From: Methanobacteriota archaeon
Lineage (GTDB): Archaea; Thermoplasmatota; Thermoplasmata; SG8-5
Reading direction: 5' to 3'
Assembly: GCA_013791785.1 (NCBI GenBank)
Contig: VMTD01000058.1
Location: 1 to 56,007 of the forward strand
Length of the DNA: 56,007 nucleotides
The translations under genes and the position numbers were made by a program. The notes under the pieces were generated by a model. It was not told the origin of the DNA and did no database searches. It saw nothing but the letters and a program-made list of their open reading frames with translations. Below, piece by piece: positions 33,760 to 43,400 of this stretch (positions are counted from its first letter, which is position 1; each line of letters begins with the position of its first letter).

Positions 33760-34247
33760 TTCGCCATCTTTTTCTTCAGGTGCTCCACGAGCCCGCCGGA
33801 TTCAAGGATTTCCATTACGAACGGTGGTAATGGACGGAACGTGAGCGTTTTACCGGTAGTGAGGTTCTTGATGGTCCCGCCAAGAAGATCGAAATCCACC
33901 TCGTCGCCCTTGTTCAGCGCATCCACGCATTCCGGGCTCTCGATTACAGCGATTCCCTGGTTTATTGCGTTTCTGTAGAACAATCTGGAGAATGACTTGG
34001 CAACAACAGCTTGAACGCCGCAGTAACCGAGGCAACTGGCCGCCTGTTCTCTTGAGGAACCACAGCCAAAGTTGGTTTCCGCGACGACGATGTCGCCCTT
34101 CTTCACGGCCTTGGCAAATTCCTTGTCCAGATCTTCCATGGCATGGCTTGCGAGGTATTCCGGTTCATAGCTGTCCAGGAATCGCCCTGGCAAAATTACG
34201 TCCGTATTCACGTCCTTTCCGTATTTCCAAACTTTTCCGGCTACCAT
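33756..34247 (-). CDS. leuD: 3-isopropylmalate dehydratase / homoaconitase-type small subunit
   Basis: The 163-residue swivelling subunit of a two-protein aconitase-family hydro-lyase. It shows 'DVNTDVILPGRFL' near residue 12 and 'ETNFGCGSSREQA' at about 57-69, both family signatures. In archaea the loop just after 'DTD.I.P' is linked to substrate choice (YLRT in methanogen homoaconitase, YLVY-like in isopropylmalate isomerase); here it reads FLDS, matching neither, so the substrate is open. The ATG at 34247 has GGGAGG upstream and overlaps the LeuC stop in ATGGTAG, so the two subunits are coupled. Gene symbol reflects family, not proven substrate. Confidence 0.9.
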   Translation of the reverse strand: MVAGKVWKYGKDVNTDVILPGRFLDSYEPEYLASHAMEDLDKEFAKAVKKGDIVVAETNFGCGSSREQAASCLGYCGVQAVVAKSFSRLFYRNAINQGIAVIESPECVDALNKGDEVDFDLLGGTIKNLTTGKTLTFRPLPPFVMEILESGGLVEHLKKKMAK

Positions 34248-35503
34248 GTGGATCCCTCCCTGGGGTCTGTGATTACACCCGCAACCGCGCTGGCAACGAC
34301 CGTCGCCGGACTGGCCAGGTATATTCCCGCTTCCGTGGAGCCCATCCGACCCTGGAAATTGCGATTGGTGGATGCTATGCAGTTCTCGCCCGCTGCGATG
34401 ATGCCTTCGTGGGCGCCCAGGCACGGGCCGCAGCCGGGGTTTATGACAATGGCACCAGCCTTCACGAATTTCTGGATGAGACCTTCTTCCATGGCTTCGA
34501 GATATACTTGCCTGGATGCCGGAGCAATTATCAGCCTGACATCATCGTGTATCTTCTTGCCGGCCAGCATCCTGGAGCCTGCTTTGAGGTCCTCCACCCT
34601 GCCGTTGGTACAGGAACCGAGGACGGCCTGGTGTACCACAGTGCCGGCGACTTCCCCGACGTCCTTGACATTGTCAACTGTGTGTGGGCAAGCGACCTTC
34701 GGCCCTATCTGGCTGACGTCATATTTCAATTCCTTCTCGTAAACCGCGTCTGCGTCAGCAATTACGGCTTCCAGCTTCTCGTTCGTCCTGGTCTTCAGGT
34801 AATCGAAAACCTTCTGGTCCGGAACCATTATCGCAGACTTGGCACCCATCTCCATGGACATATTTGTGATGGTCATGCGCGAACCGACGCTCATTTCATC
34901 GACTGCAGTTCCGTAATACTCGATTGATTTGTAATTCGCACCCTCGGCAGTGAGATCGCCGATTATCTGGAGAATTACGTCTTTCGAGAATACATGTTCC
35001 TTCAGGCTTCCATCGAGGGTGATTTTGAACGTTTCCGGCACCTTCAGCCAGAGTTCGCCGGATGCCCAGACCGCTGCCATTTCCGTGGCCCCGATGCCGG
35101 TGCTGAAGGCCCCGAATGCGCCGTAGGTCGTTGTGTGGGAATCGGTTCCGACTATGAGCAGACCGGGTGCAACGTGACCGAACTCCGGCATTATCTGGTG
35201 GCACACGCCCTCGCGAACATCGTAGAAATGCTTTATTCCCTGCTTTTTAACGAAGTTACGTATCTTGACGTGGCCTTCCGCGACCTTGATATTGTTGGCC
35301 GGAACCCTGTGGTCAATGGGTATGACTATCTTGCTGGCATCCCAGACCTTCGGTACGCCTATCTCGCCGAAGACCTTGGAAACAAGCGCGGCATTGTCAT
35401 GGGACATTGCTACGTCGACTTTGGCATTCACTATCTCACCGGGTTCGACAGTCTTCGAACCGCTGGCGCGCATCAGTATCTTTTCTGCAATGGTATAAGC
35501 CAT
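34241..35503 (-). CDS. leuC: 3-isopropylmalate dehydratase / homoaconitase-type large subunit
   Basis: The 420-residue iron-sulfur subunit partnering LeuD. The [4Fe-4S] ligands are present: 'VLGSCTNGR' (about residue 295) and 'NPGCGPCLG' (about 353-361), together with 'VGTDSHTTTYGAFGAF' and the terminal 'STNRNFQGRMG'. It isomerises 2-isopropylmalate (leucine synthesis), or the homologous 2-oxoacid-elongation or homoaconitate intermediates; archaeal members of this length can do several. No leuA or leuB is in the window. ATG at 35503 chosen over a TTG four codons earlier. A family A mobile element lies 84 bases upstream of the start. Confidence 0.93.
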   Translation of the reverse strand: MAYTIAEKILMRASGSKTVEPGEIVNAKVDVAMSHDNAALVSKVFGEIGVPKVWDASKIVIPIDHRVPANNIKVAEGHVKIRNFVKKQGIKHFYDVREGVCHQIMPEFGHVAPGLLIVGTDSHTTTYGAFGAFSTGIGATEMAAVWASGELWLKVPETFKITLDGSLKEHVFSKDVILQIIGDLTAEGANYKSIEYYGTAVDEMSVGSRMTITNMSMEMGAKSAIMVPDQKVFDYLKTRTNEKLEAVIADADAVYEKELKYDVSQIGPKVACPHTVDNVKDVGEVAGTVVHQAVLGSCTNGRVEDLKAGSRMLAGKKIHDDVRLIIAPASRQVYLEAMEEGLIQKFVKAGAIVINPGCGPCLGAHEGIIAAGENCIASTNRNFQGRMGSTEAGIYLASPATVVASAVAGVITDPREGSTW

Positions 35504-35587
35504 GCTAAACCTCAATATAGGTATAACCAGGAGATATTAAGAACTTTGTTTCAGGGCTTGAAATAATGTGTATATTTTCAAGGTTGC

Positions 35588-35816
35588 GTAAACTACCAGC
35601 CCCTAAAGTGGCTGGCGTTTGTTGCCAGGGCTGGAAGTTTACCCAGGGGGCCATGCACCTAATTTATCAAAGCCAAATAGCTTTGATTTCATATGTGAGT
35701 ATATGCACACGATGCATGGCAGGTCATGCATATGAGCATGGCGGTCTATCACGTTATTACTGCTTATGCCGATTCATCTCAGCCCCTCAGGGCTGGGCTT
35801 TCTCGGCATTTATGCA
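35588..35816 (-). mobile_element. Family A hairpin element, full-length copy
   Basis: A 229-bp non-coding element. On the minus strand it begins TGCATAAATGCCGAG directly after TTAC, followed by a left hairpin, a central segment with ATCAAAGC/GGCTTTGAT and repeated CATATGCATG-like palindromes, and a right hairpin CCAGCC/GGCTGG ending in GTAGTTTAC. It shares this order with the element at 50010-50245, but the left hairpin sequence is different. No open reading frame is evident. Confidence 0.75.
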
Positions 35817-35843
35817 GTAAGCAATTTCGCAGAGCTACCGCGG

Positions 35844-37121
35844 CTACTGTATCTTGGTGGTCAGGCACGTATCGCATTTGTGAAGGTTCCTGGCTGCCAC
35901 GAATGTCTGACCGATCTTTGTGAGCTCCGCGGCGGTGATATTGAACGATTCGTGCTTGTCCATGTAGTTCTGGGTGAGGAGCGGCATCATGCCCTGAGCC
36001 TCGACGTCCGCCCTGGGTATGAAGTATTCCAGGATGTTGGACGGGTGTTCGCGTGATTCCTCGCGGGCTATCTCGCCGCCTTCATGCTTGGCGCTGATAT
36101 TGGCCACGTGGCCCAGTTCCATGAGCTCGTCGCGGCGATTGTAGGGCTGCCTCACGATGGACTTGTATGTTTCTGTTATGTGGTGTTCGAATCTAACATT
36201 ATCCTCAAGACCAAACGCCTTCCGGATGTCGGCACTCGCAATTATCGTATTATTGTTGACAGAATTGGAGAAGTTGAAACCGATTAGTGGCGAGGAACCG
36301 TCCGGCCTGGATAGCAGCCTTGCAGCCATGAGGGTCCAGAAAACCGAATACGGATTATCATTGCCCATGAATACCGAGATCTTGAATTCAATATCGACGC
36401 CCAACTTGTGGAGCATGTACCCCAAGAGAACCGTGCCGGGGTTAATGTTCAGGACCTGGCGGTTGCCGTAGTTCGTGTAGTAGTAAAGGAATTCGTCAAT
36501 CCATTTGATAGCGTAATCATTCGGCTGGCCCACTCCGCCAAAGTACCCGGTTATGGTGTCCGGGCCGCCCAGATGCACGTTGGAGCCGTCGGTGCCCTTG
36601 GTGTCCAGGGTCTCGCACCTGCTTGCGCCGATTATCTCGGTTGCAGCGGTCATGGCCAGCAGGTCGCCGTCGGCCTCCTGCTCCTTCATGAATCGCACGC
36701 GGATTATACGGCCGGGCATCAGTTCCTGCTTCTCGAGGGCCTGGCGGGCCTCCGTCATGAAGAAAGAGAAGTACTGGCAAGCGGAAATCTCCAGGGTCAT
36801 GGCATTGGTCTCGTCGAACTTCATGGTATCCGTTGCGTCGCCCAGTATCTTGCGCCGGTACTCCGGAACGCTGATGAAAGTGCCGTTGTCACGCTGTTCC
36901 ATGAGCCAGTGAATGTCCTTGAGATGCGGCGAGCCATCCATCCTGGCGAGGATGTTGTCGAGCTTGCCGGCCTCCCTGGCCCTGCTGTTAATCTCGTCAA
37001 CACCGCCGTGCTTCTCCACCAGCATTATCAGGTCATTCACAATCTGGCTGTTGGGGTCCAGCAAAAAATCATTCACTTCCTTCAGTCGTTCTTCTGAAAT
37101 TGACAGTGTGTTCCTCGACAT
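35844..37121 (-). CDS. Conserved-looking protein of unknown function (425 aa)
   Basis: Not assigned. The 425-residue soluble protein has a helical N-terminal third, then a mixed alpha/beta core with segments such as 'NVHLGGPDTITGYFGGVGQP', 'GTVLLGYMLHKLGVDIEFKI' and 'IGFNFSNSVNNNTI', which look like strands and glycine turns of a barrel or Rossmann-like domain. A C-terminal 'HKCDTC' pair of cysteines could bind metal. The ATG at 37121 has GGAGG nine bases upstream. It stands alone between a mobile element and a region with a candidate RNA. High-quality coding pattern and length argue for a metabolic enzyme; the reaction is unknown. Confidence 0.85.
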   Translation of the reverse strand: MSRNTLSISEERLKEVNDFLLDPNSQIVNDLIMLVEKHGGVDEINSRAREAGKLDNILARMDGSPHLKDIHWLMEQRDNGTFISVPEYRRKILGDATDTMKFDETNAMTLEISACQYFSFFMTEARQALEKQELMPGRIIRVRFMKEQEADGDLLAMTAATEIIGASRCETLDTKGTDGSNVHLGGPDTITGYFGGVGQPNDYAIKWIDEFLYYYTNYGNRQVLNINPGTVLLGYMLHKLGVDIEFKISVFMGNDNPYSVFWTLMAARLLSRPDGSSPLIGFNFSNSVNNNTIIASADIRKAFGLEDNVRFEHHITETYKSIVRQPYNRRDELMELGHVANISAKHEGGEIAREESREHPSNILEYFIPRADVEAQGMMPLLTQNYMDKHESFNITAAELTKIGQTFVAARNLHKCDTCLTTKIQ

Positions 37122-37185
37122 GTGGGTATTCCTCCCTGTTATCACAAGGAAATACGGCATGGTTAAAAAGGGTTGGGGGGCGATA

Positions 37186-37222
37186 TTATTGTAGATTTGC
37201 GAATTGTAGATTTTAGATTGTT
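37186..37222 (+). repeat. Fragment of family B interior repeat
   Basis: ATTGTAGATTT followed by ATTGTAGATTTTAGATTG, matching in reverse complement the right interior of family B copy 1 (7748-7782). No terminal repeats are attached, so it is a remnant. Confidence 0.5.
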
Positions 37223-37402
37223 GTTGAAATATGCTTGCCGCCCGAAGTCTGAATTTCAAGGGGGGTGACAATTTGTCCCCACCCTTCGTTCATGACTTCA
37301 TCCCTCTTTCGCAACTTTTTAAGATAGTCCGCGGGATTGACCGCGCGCTCTATTATCATAAAACCAGAGAAAACGTGCTTCGGGAGCTAGCCAGATGCCA
37401 TA

Positions 37403-37565
37403 GCCCCGTAGCCGAGTTGTGTGCCGATTTACACTCCTCCCCGGCCTTACAGCCGAGGTTTCCAAAGGATGATGACGGGAATCGTGTCACACGACATCGA
37501 ATTCAGAAAATTCGATGGCGCTAACCCCGCCCTCCAGATAGCATGAGAAGCGATTCAGACGGGGC
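37403..37565. ncRNA. Candidate structured RNA closed by a 7-bp helix
   Basis: GCCCCGT (37403-37409) pairs perfectly with ACGGGGC (37559-37565). Between them are four local hairpins: GTGT/ACAC (37419-37434), CC.CGGC/GCCG.GG (37439-37458), TCGTG/CACGA (37482-37494) and a perfect 9-bp CATCGAATT/AATTCGATG (37495-37517). A TATA-like CTATTATCATAAA at about 37350 would place a start near 37380 on the plus strand. I compared it by eye with tRNA (no T-arm), 5S, SRP and RNase P RNA signatures and found no convincing match. Strand is uncertain. The flanking 485-bp gap has no gene. Confidence 0.45.
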
Positions 37566-37606
37566 ATGATTGGCCAGAGCGGAACCAGCTACAGAACCGA
37601 GTTGGA

Positions 37607-38371
37607 TTATGAAAGAGGCGTGTTTGAATGCAGAAATTTGGTTAACGAATCTATTTCCCACAAACATATCTCAACCCTGTTCTCGATGGCCCTGGTCTTG
37701 CCGCCGTACCTTTCGCGGACCTCGGCCACAACCTTGGCATGAAGGTCATCCGGAAGTTTCGTTGCCGAGGAATAATGGCGCTTCTCCAGTATGTCGATGT
37801 AACTGTCATTGCTGCGCTTCATGGTGTAGGTTCCTATGTGAATTCGCCTGTTCGGCGGTATTTTCTCCGCCAGCTCCCTCTCGGAAACCCCTGGCTGGGA
37901 AGGTCCGTAGCCCAACTCGTCAACCCTGCGCCCGTAATAATCCCCGGGCCAGTCATCCCTGGGCCATAACGAGACAACGGAAGCTAGATTGTGCTCTGTT
38001 ACCCTGCAAACCTCCCGCAGAAGGCATTCCCAGTTCTCCACCAGGTGAAGAACGTGAGTCATAAAGGCGTTGTCGAAGTGCTTGTCTCGGAAAGGCATCT
38101 GGCAAGCATTCGCTTTCAGAATCATGTCGAAGCCTTTTTCCCTGCATCTCTCCAGCATGTTCGTGGAAAGGTCGATGCCTACAACGTCAAGACCGCTACT
38201 GCACATCGGAATAGAGAAACGCCCTGTGCCGACACCCACTTCCAGCAATTTCGAATCGGAACCCAGTACTTCGGAAAGAGTGTTGATGACGCCGGTCATG
38301 ATGTCCGGCGGGAGTTTTCTGGTATCGTCATAGACATGGGCGATGGAATCGAATATCGGTTTCTCTGCCAT
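37607..38371 (-). CDS. Class I SAM-dependent methyltransferase
   Basis: A 254-residue methyltransferase of the ubiE/type-11 kind. Motif I 'LLEVGVGTGRFSIPM' (about residues 41-55), the acidic end of strand 2 'VVGIDLSTNML' (about 64-74) and 'MPFRDKHFDNAFMTHVLHLV' (about 93-112, motifs II-III) form the SAM site. The C-terminal half probably recognises the acceptor, which cannot be told. It starts 2 bases after the ApgM stop, making it the last gene of the DUF92-ApgM-methyltransferase operon. Confidence 0.9.
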   Translation of the reverse strand: MAEKPIFDSIAHVYDDTRKLPPDIMTGVINTLSEVLGSDSKLLEVGVGTGRFSIPMCSSGLDVVGIDLSTNMLERCREKGFDMILKANACQMPFRDKHFDNAFMTHVLHLVENWECLLREVCRVTEHNLASVVSLWPRDDWPGDYYGRRVDELGYGPSQPGVSERELAEKIPPNRRIHIGTYTMKRSNDSYIDILEKRHYSSATKLPDDLHAKVVAEVRERYGGKTRAIENRVEICLWEIDSLTKFLHSNTPLS

Positions 38372-38373
38372 AC

Positions 38374-39591
38374 CTACGCCCCGAACTTGGGATTGCGGCC
38401 GGCCAGCCCGCTCAGCATCTGCATCAGCTCATTTCCGCGGATATGCCCCAGCCCGCCGGAAGCGGCTTCCAGCTCGTTGAAGCATTCGGTCGAGTCATGC
38501 CTGAGACCGGTTCCCCATACCAGTACCGGCACAGGGTCCGACGCATGGTCCTTGAGGCTGCAGGGCGTTGAGTGGTCGGCGGTTATGCAGACCACGGTGT
38601 CCGAAAGGCCGTCCAGCACTTTCTTCAGTGCGCCATCGATTTTCTCGATGAACGCGACCTTGCCGCGAGCGTCTCCGTCGTGACCGTAAAGGTCAGGGGC
38701 CTTGAAATGCAGTAGAACAAAATCATGAGTGGTCAGGGCCTTCTTTGCGGCCTTGGCCTTGGCTACTAGATCAGTATCAGTAGAACCGGTAGCGCCCTTG
38801 ACCGGGATAATCTCCAGGCCGGAGAGGCTGCACAGCCCCCTGACAAGGGATATTCCCACGACGGCCGCGCCATTTAATCCATTATGCTGTTCGGTGAAGG
38901 ACGGAACCTCCGGCGGACTTCCCGGCCCTCTGGCAAGCGCAATGTTGGCAGGCGGTTTTCCCACTCTCACTCTCTCGATGTTCACGGGATGTTTGTTGAG
39001 TATCTCGTACGAACGTTTGGTGAATTCGTTCAAGATGCGGGCGGTTTTCTCGTCCTCCGGTTCCAGCCCCCTAGAGACAAGTACCTTTCCTTCATGATGC
39101 GGGTCCACCGCGGATACCCAGGGACTGAGGCCCGGACCCCGTAAAACCAGTACCGCACGGTGATCCACGCCCTGCTTGAAAATGATATCGATGTCCTCGA
39201 TTTTCATGCCGTTGAGTGCAGAAGCCAGCTTGTCCGTGTCGCTGGAGATTCTGCCTGCCCGGCGGTCGGTAACGTGCATCTTTGCGTCCACTGTTGCGAA
39301 ATTGCATCTGAAAGCTACATCGCCCTTCCGCACTTCGACACCCTCGCCGGCTGCCTCGAACGGCCCTCTGCCGGTGTACACCACCATGGGGTCGTAGCCC
39401 AGCAGGGCGAGATGCGCCGTGTCACTCCCCGGCACTATTCCCGGGGCGATTACGTCCATGAGCCCGGTCTGGCCTTCACGCGCAAGTCGGTCCATGTTGG
39501 GGACTTCCGCCGCTTCCAGCGGGGTCATTCCCTTGAACGCTTCGACCGGTCTGTCGGCCATTCCGTCACATATCACCAGCAGTATTTTCAT
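38374..39591 (-). CDS. apgM: Archaeal 2,3-bisphosphoglycerate-independent phosphoglycerate mutase
   Basis: Interconverts 3- and 2-phosphoglycerate in glycolysis and gluconeogenesis with no cofactor. The 405-residue length matches archaeal aPGAM, an alkaline-phosphatase-superfamily enzyme. It shows '[14 protein letters not shown]' at the N-terminus (metal Asp), '[15 protein letters not shown]' (about residues 54-68, the phospho-accepting Ser), '[15 protein letters not shown]' and '[19 protein letters not shown]', the second metal cluster. The ATG at 39591 overlaps the stop of the upstream DUF92 gene (ATGA); two more upstream in-frame starts would add residues not typical of the family. Confidence 0.96.
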   Translation of the reverse strand: MKILLVICDGMADRPVEAFKGMTPLEAAEVPNMDRLAREGQTGLMDVIAPGIVPGSDTAHLALLGYDPMVVYTGRGPFEAAGEGVEVRKGDVAFRCNFATVDAKMHVTDRRAGRISSDTDKLASALNGMKIEDIDIIFKQGVDHRAVLVLRGPGLSPWVSAVDPHHEGKVLVSRGLEPEDEKTARILNEFTKRSYEILNKHPVNIERVRVGKPPANIALARGPGSPPEVPSFTEQHNGLNGAAVVGISLVRGLCSLSGLEIIPVKGATGSTDTDLVAKAKAAKKALTTHDFVLLHFKAPDLYGHDGDARGKVAFIEKIDGALKKVLDGLSDTVVCITADHSTPCSLKDHASDPVPVLVWGTGLRHDSTECFNELEAASGGLGHIRGNELMQMLSGLAGRNPKFGA

Positions 39592-40337
39592 AGCAGCCAT
39601 ATCATCACCAGCCACGCGGCTATTGTTCCGACTGAAATTGAAACAAGGTTATTTGTCAGTTTCGATACCTTGCCCTTTGTCTCGAGTGTTGCACCGATGA
39701 AACTGTCCAGCTGGCATCCCAAAAATCCGATGTCCGCTATAAGAATTATGTGAAGCCAGTTAAATGCCATGCCGTCCATGAGATGGAATACCAGTATCCC
39801 AACAATGCCCGTGTAAATAGCCGCTGCTGCAGCCGAGGCCTGACCGGGCAAGGATATTCCGCCGTCAATGCCTGCCTTCACCGGTTTCATGGTAGTTATG
39901 AACCAGGTCTTTTTTGCCAGGACACCTATCTCGCTGGCCAGGGTATCTGCCGCGGCAACCGATATTGCGCAGAGGAAGAGAACAGAGCCGGTGGTCCTGT
40001 CCATCACATGGAGATAGTCCGATGCGAGAAGAGCGATAATCAGGGCAGGCGCGCCGTTGGCCAGAACGTTTCTCCAGGTTCTTTCCCCCGATTTTCCTTC
40101 CTGAACGCCCTTTTGCTTCTTCACGCCGAGTTTGTAAATAGTTGCGGCAAAGCTTGTTACTAGGAATAGGAGGAGAAGTAAAATCCAGCTGATTCCGCCG
40201 ACACACCCTATCACGATGCCGACGATGAGAGCAGCCAGGGAGCCGTCCCATGTCAGAAGCTTCTTGTAATAAGCCAGCAAGGACAGCGAGAGGCATACAG
40301 CTACAATCAGAATTGCATCCATCCACAACATACACAT
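39588..40337 (-). CDS. DUF92 family membrane protein
   Basis: A 249-residue protein with six or seven membrane helices of the DUF92/TMEM19 family. The motif-rich segments are 'GSLAALIVGIVIGCVGGISWILLLLLFLVTSF' (read in parts), 'RTWRNVLANGAPALIIALL' and 'AADTLASEIGVLAKKTWFITTMKPVKAGIDGGISLPG', the last being the family's most conserved stretch. Plant VTE6, a phytyl-phosphate kinase, belongs to this family, so an isoprenoid-phosphate kinase is one possibility in archaea, but no archaeal function is established. The ATG at 40337 lies about 25 bases after a TATA-like GATATTTATC, so the message is probably leaderless. First gene of the three-gene operon. Confidence 0.85.
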   Translation of the reverse strand: MCMLWMDAILIVAVCLSLSLLAYYKKLLTWDGSLAALIVGIVIGCVGGISWILLLLLFLVTSFAATIYKLGVKKQKGVQEGKSGERTWRNVLANGAPALIIALLASDYLHVMDRTTGSVLFLCAISVAAADTLASEIGVLAKKTWFITTMKPVKAGIDGGISLPGQASAAAAAIYTGIVGILVFHLMDGMAFNWLHIILIADIGFLGCQLDSFIGATLETKGKVSKLTNNLVSISVGTIAAWLVMIWLL

Positions 40338-40448
40338 TGGCAATGGAGAATACAGATAAATATCTTTGTAGAACACTCATATTGTCATCACAGACATATT
40401 ATTAGCATAAGTCCGGCAAATTCGGCGAACATGTGAATATGGCTGAAT

Positions 40449-43400
40449 CTACAACAGATGCGCATCCCGGTCCACCGGAGCAGGTTCGGATTTCACCCTG
40501 GAACCGACCCGGTTGAGGCATTTGACAGCCTGATCGCGCTTCCCCATCTTGGCCAGTACATATCCTTTGTTTATCCATGCATCATCATACGCTGGATTAA
40601 TCTTTATGGCCCGGTTGTAGTGTTTCAGGGCATCCAGATAATCCTTCTTCCTTGCAGATACATTTCCAAGGTTGTTCCAGGCGATCTCATAGAACGGGTT
40701 GCATTCTATGGCCTTCCTGTAGCAATCAGATGCCGGACCGTGCTGGCCGAGTTTTGAATGGGCATTGCCCTTGTTGACCCATGTGACCTCGTTTCTGGGG
40801 TTTATGGCCAGTGCCATGTCAAGGCACTTGATGCCCTCCTCGAACTCGCCCATGAGAATCAGCGCGGAACCCTTGCTGTACCATGGTACGTCATAAGCCA
40901 CAATCGGACTTCCGTAGGCCCCCACTTTCTTCATCTGGGCCGTGGCAAGGGCGCTGTCGTAGGATGCCAGGGCACCGACATAATCGCGCTTCAGGTAATG
41001 TGCGTCGCCACGGACGATGTCCGTTTCAATGGACGAATTGATGGCCCTCTCGTACTGAAGGAATATGAGGCTGAGGAACACCAAACCTGAGCCGAAACCG
41101 GCCACTATCAGAACAGGAGATTCAATGCCGGTTCCGTAATTCGAGTAGGTGAAGGATATGACCGTTGCCATGAAAAGGAGTAGATTTCCGAAGAACCAGG
41201 TGAATACAAATCTCACTCTGGCCCTTATCCACAGAAGGCCGACGGTGGTGAGCAGAACGGACAAGGAAAGAAGTACACGGTCCAGCGACGGTTGGTTCAG
41301 AAAACCGGTTTCGGCGGTCATAAGTCCCATGGGCCAGTGTAGAATGACCACGGCCGCGAAGAATATTCCGGCGATGAAAACACTGGCTTGCTTCAGGTCT
41401 CCCCTGAAAAATATGGCCTTCTCCGTCATGGCGAGATAGGTTCCCAGGAGCATCAATGTTCCAAATATCACCGCAAGGCCGGGTGCATAATCGCCCGGAG
41501 CGATTATATAGAAGAACAGAAAGAAACAAATGGCGGCAACGGAAACATAAACACCGGTGGTCCAGTTGGCCGCATTCACCGAGGGTTTCACCTCGGATTC
41601 TATGTCGGGAATTTCGGCGACCGATTCGGAAGTTACAACGGTCTCCTCCATGAACGTTTCTTCCTCCGCTTCGATAGCTGGTAATTCTTCAGGCTCATAG
41701 ATTTCGCTTTCTTCCGGTTCTATGAATTCAAGGGTTTCCGGCTCGGTGGGTGGGATAGGGTCCTCGACTTCAATTGGCAGTGCCTCGATTGGAATTTCGG
41801 CTTCGGGGAATTCGGCGTCCGGTTCCAATGATATTTCCAATTCTTCAACGTCTTCCAATATGAACAAGTCCTCAAGTGTATCATCATCTGGCACGGCCTC
41901 CGCGATGTCCTGAGGTTCGATTGCGGGTGCATCAACTGATTCGAGCGTTCGGATGGTGGACCCCAGTTCGCTGTCCAGGAAGTCGGTTATGTCCTCACCG
42001 GGCCCTTCCGGTTCCGGTCGGGGGTGCCGCACAGCGAAGGACATTCCGCACAGGGGACATTCTTCCGAATGTACATCCATGCTGGCGCTGCAATTTGGAC
42101 ATTTCATGACATCTGGCATGTCAAGCCTTATCTTCGGCGAATCACCGGAATCCTCGAACAGGGAATTGCCGCATATGGAACACACCACGGCATCCATGGA
42201 AACGAACGCACCGCAGTCCGGGCACAGGTCAAGTCCCCTGAAACTGCTGTCCCTTACAGGTGCCATCTCCAGCGCCTTCTCTACACCGAGGAAGGTCTTG
42301 AGAATATTGACCGCCCTGTCAGGATCCTCGGGCTTTTCCGCTTCCTGGGATATGGGTACTGTGGCACCCTCCGGTATGGGCTTGACGCATGACATGCATT
42401 CCCTGGCACCTTCCTGAACGAAAACACCGCAGTGCGGACATATGGCAAGGCCGTGGTCCTCACTCTCCGGACCCACTATGTCCATGGATGGAATGAACTC
42501 GGGCATGTCCTCGATATGAGTACCGCACACCGGACATATTTCTGCATCCTGGCTGATGAATGCGCCGCACAATGTGCAGAGGCCGAGGCTGCCATCGGAT
42601 TGGAAACGTTTACCGACCTCGGTATCGAGAACAGTATCATCAGCGACGCCGAGCATTTTACGAATTACTGAATCGGCTTCTTCCTCGCCGGATCCTGGTT
42701 CCGAAAGCTCCTGCCCGGACTGCACAGAAATGCGCTTATCGCCCTGGAGGGAGTTGCCACACACATTGCAAACGCCTGCGGATTCCGAAACGAATGCACC
42801 GCAGGTCTTGCACAGGGTAATCGAATCATTATCTCCCACGAAGGACTTGGCAGATTCACCAACCAGCATATCCCCCACCGTTTGCATGGCCTTTGATCTT
42901 TTGCCAGGTTTGTCTGTATCGAAAGTCTCTGCTTCGAGAATCAGTTTGCTGAGCAGGTCATCGGAACCGTCCGAACGCTCAGGGAGAAGTTCCGCCGGGG
43001 GTGCCAGAACCATGTCGTCAACATCATCATCAACAATAGTTTCAAGGAAGGCTGCCACGTCCTCAGCGCTCTCCAGATGCTTCAGGTCCTCTATGATTTC
43101 GACTTCGCCGTGGGGTGGTTTCACCGTCTGCACCAGCATTTCCAGGATATTGATCTCTGTATCCTCCGATTCAATAATCGGGGTCGCAGGTTCCTCATCG
43201 CCCATGAGTGCTCCGCAGTTGGGGCAATTTTTCGCATTTCCGCCTGTGAACGCTCCGCACTCGGAGCACAGGAACAGGGTAACCGGCTCAGAATCGTCAA
43301 CCTCTGTTATTTCCTGTTCCAGAAGTTCAATCTCATTTTCCACGCGGTCCTGCTGTTCGGTGATTTCCGAAGCATCGGGCGCTTCATCAATGTCAGAGCC

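Noticed and set aside
37403-37590. Possible RNase P RNA or intron-containing tRNA (7-bp acceptor-like helix, ACAGAACC near 37591)
   Set aside because: The GAGGAAAGTCC-type conserved region of RNase P RNA is missing on both strands, and there is no T-arm with a TTC loop for a tRNA. Kept only as an unassigned structured RNA.
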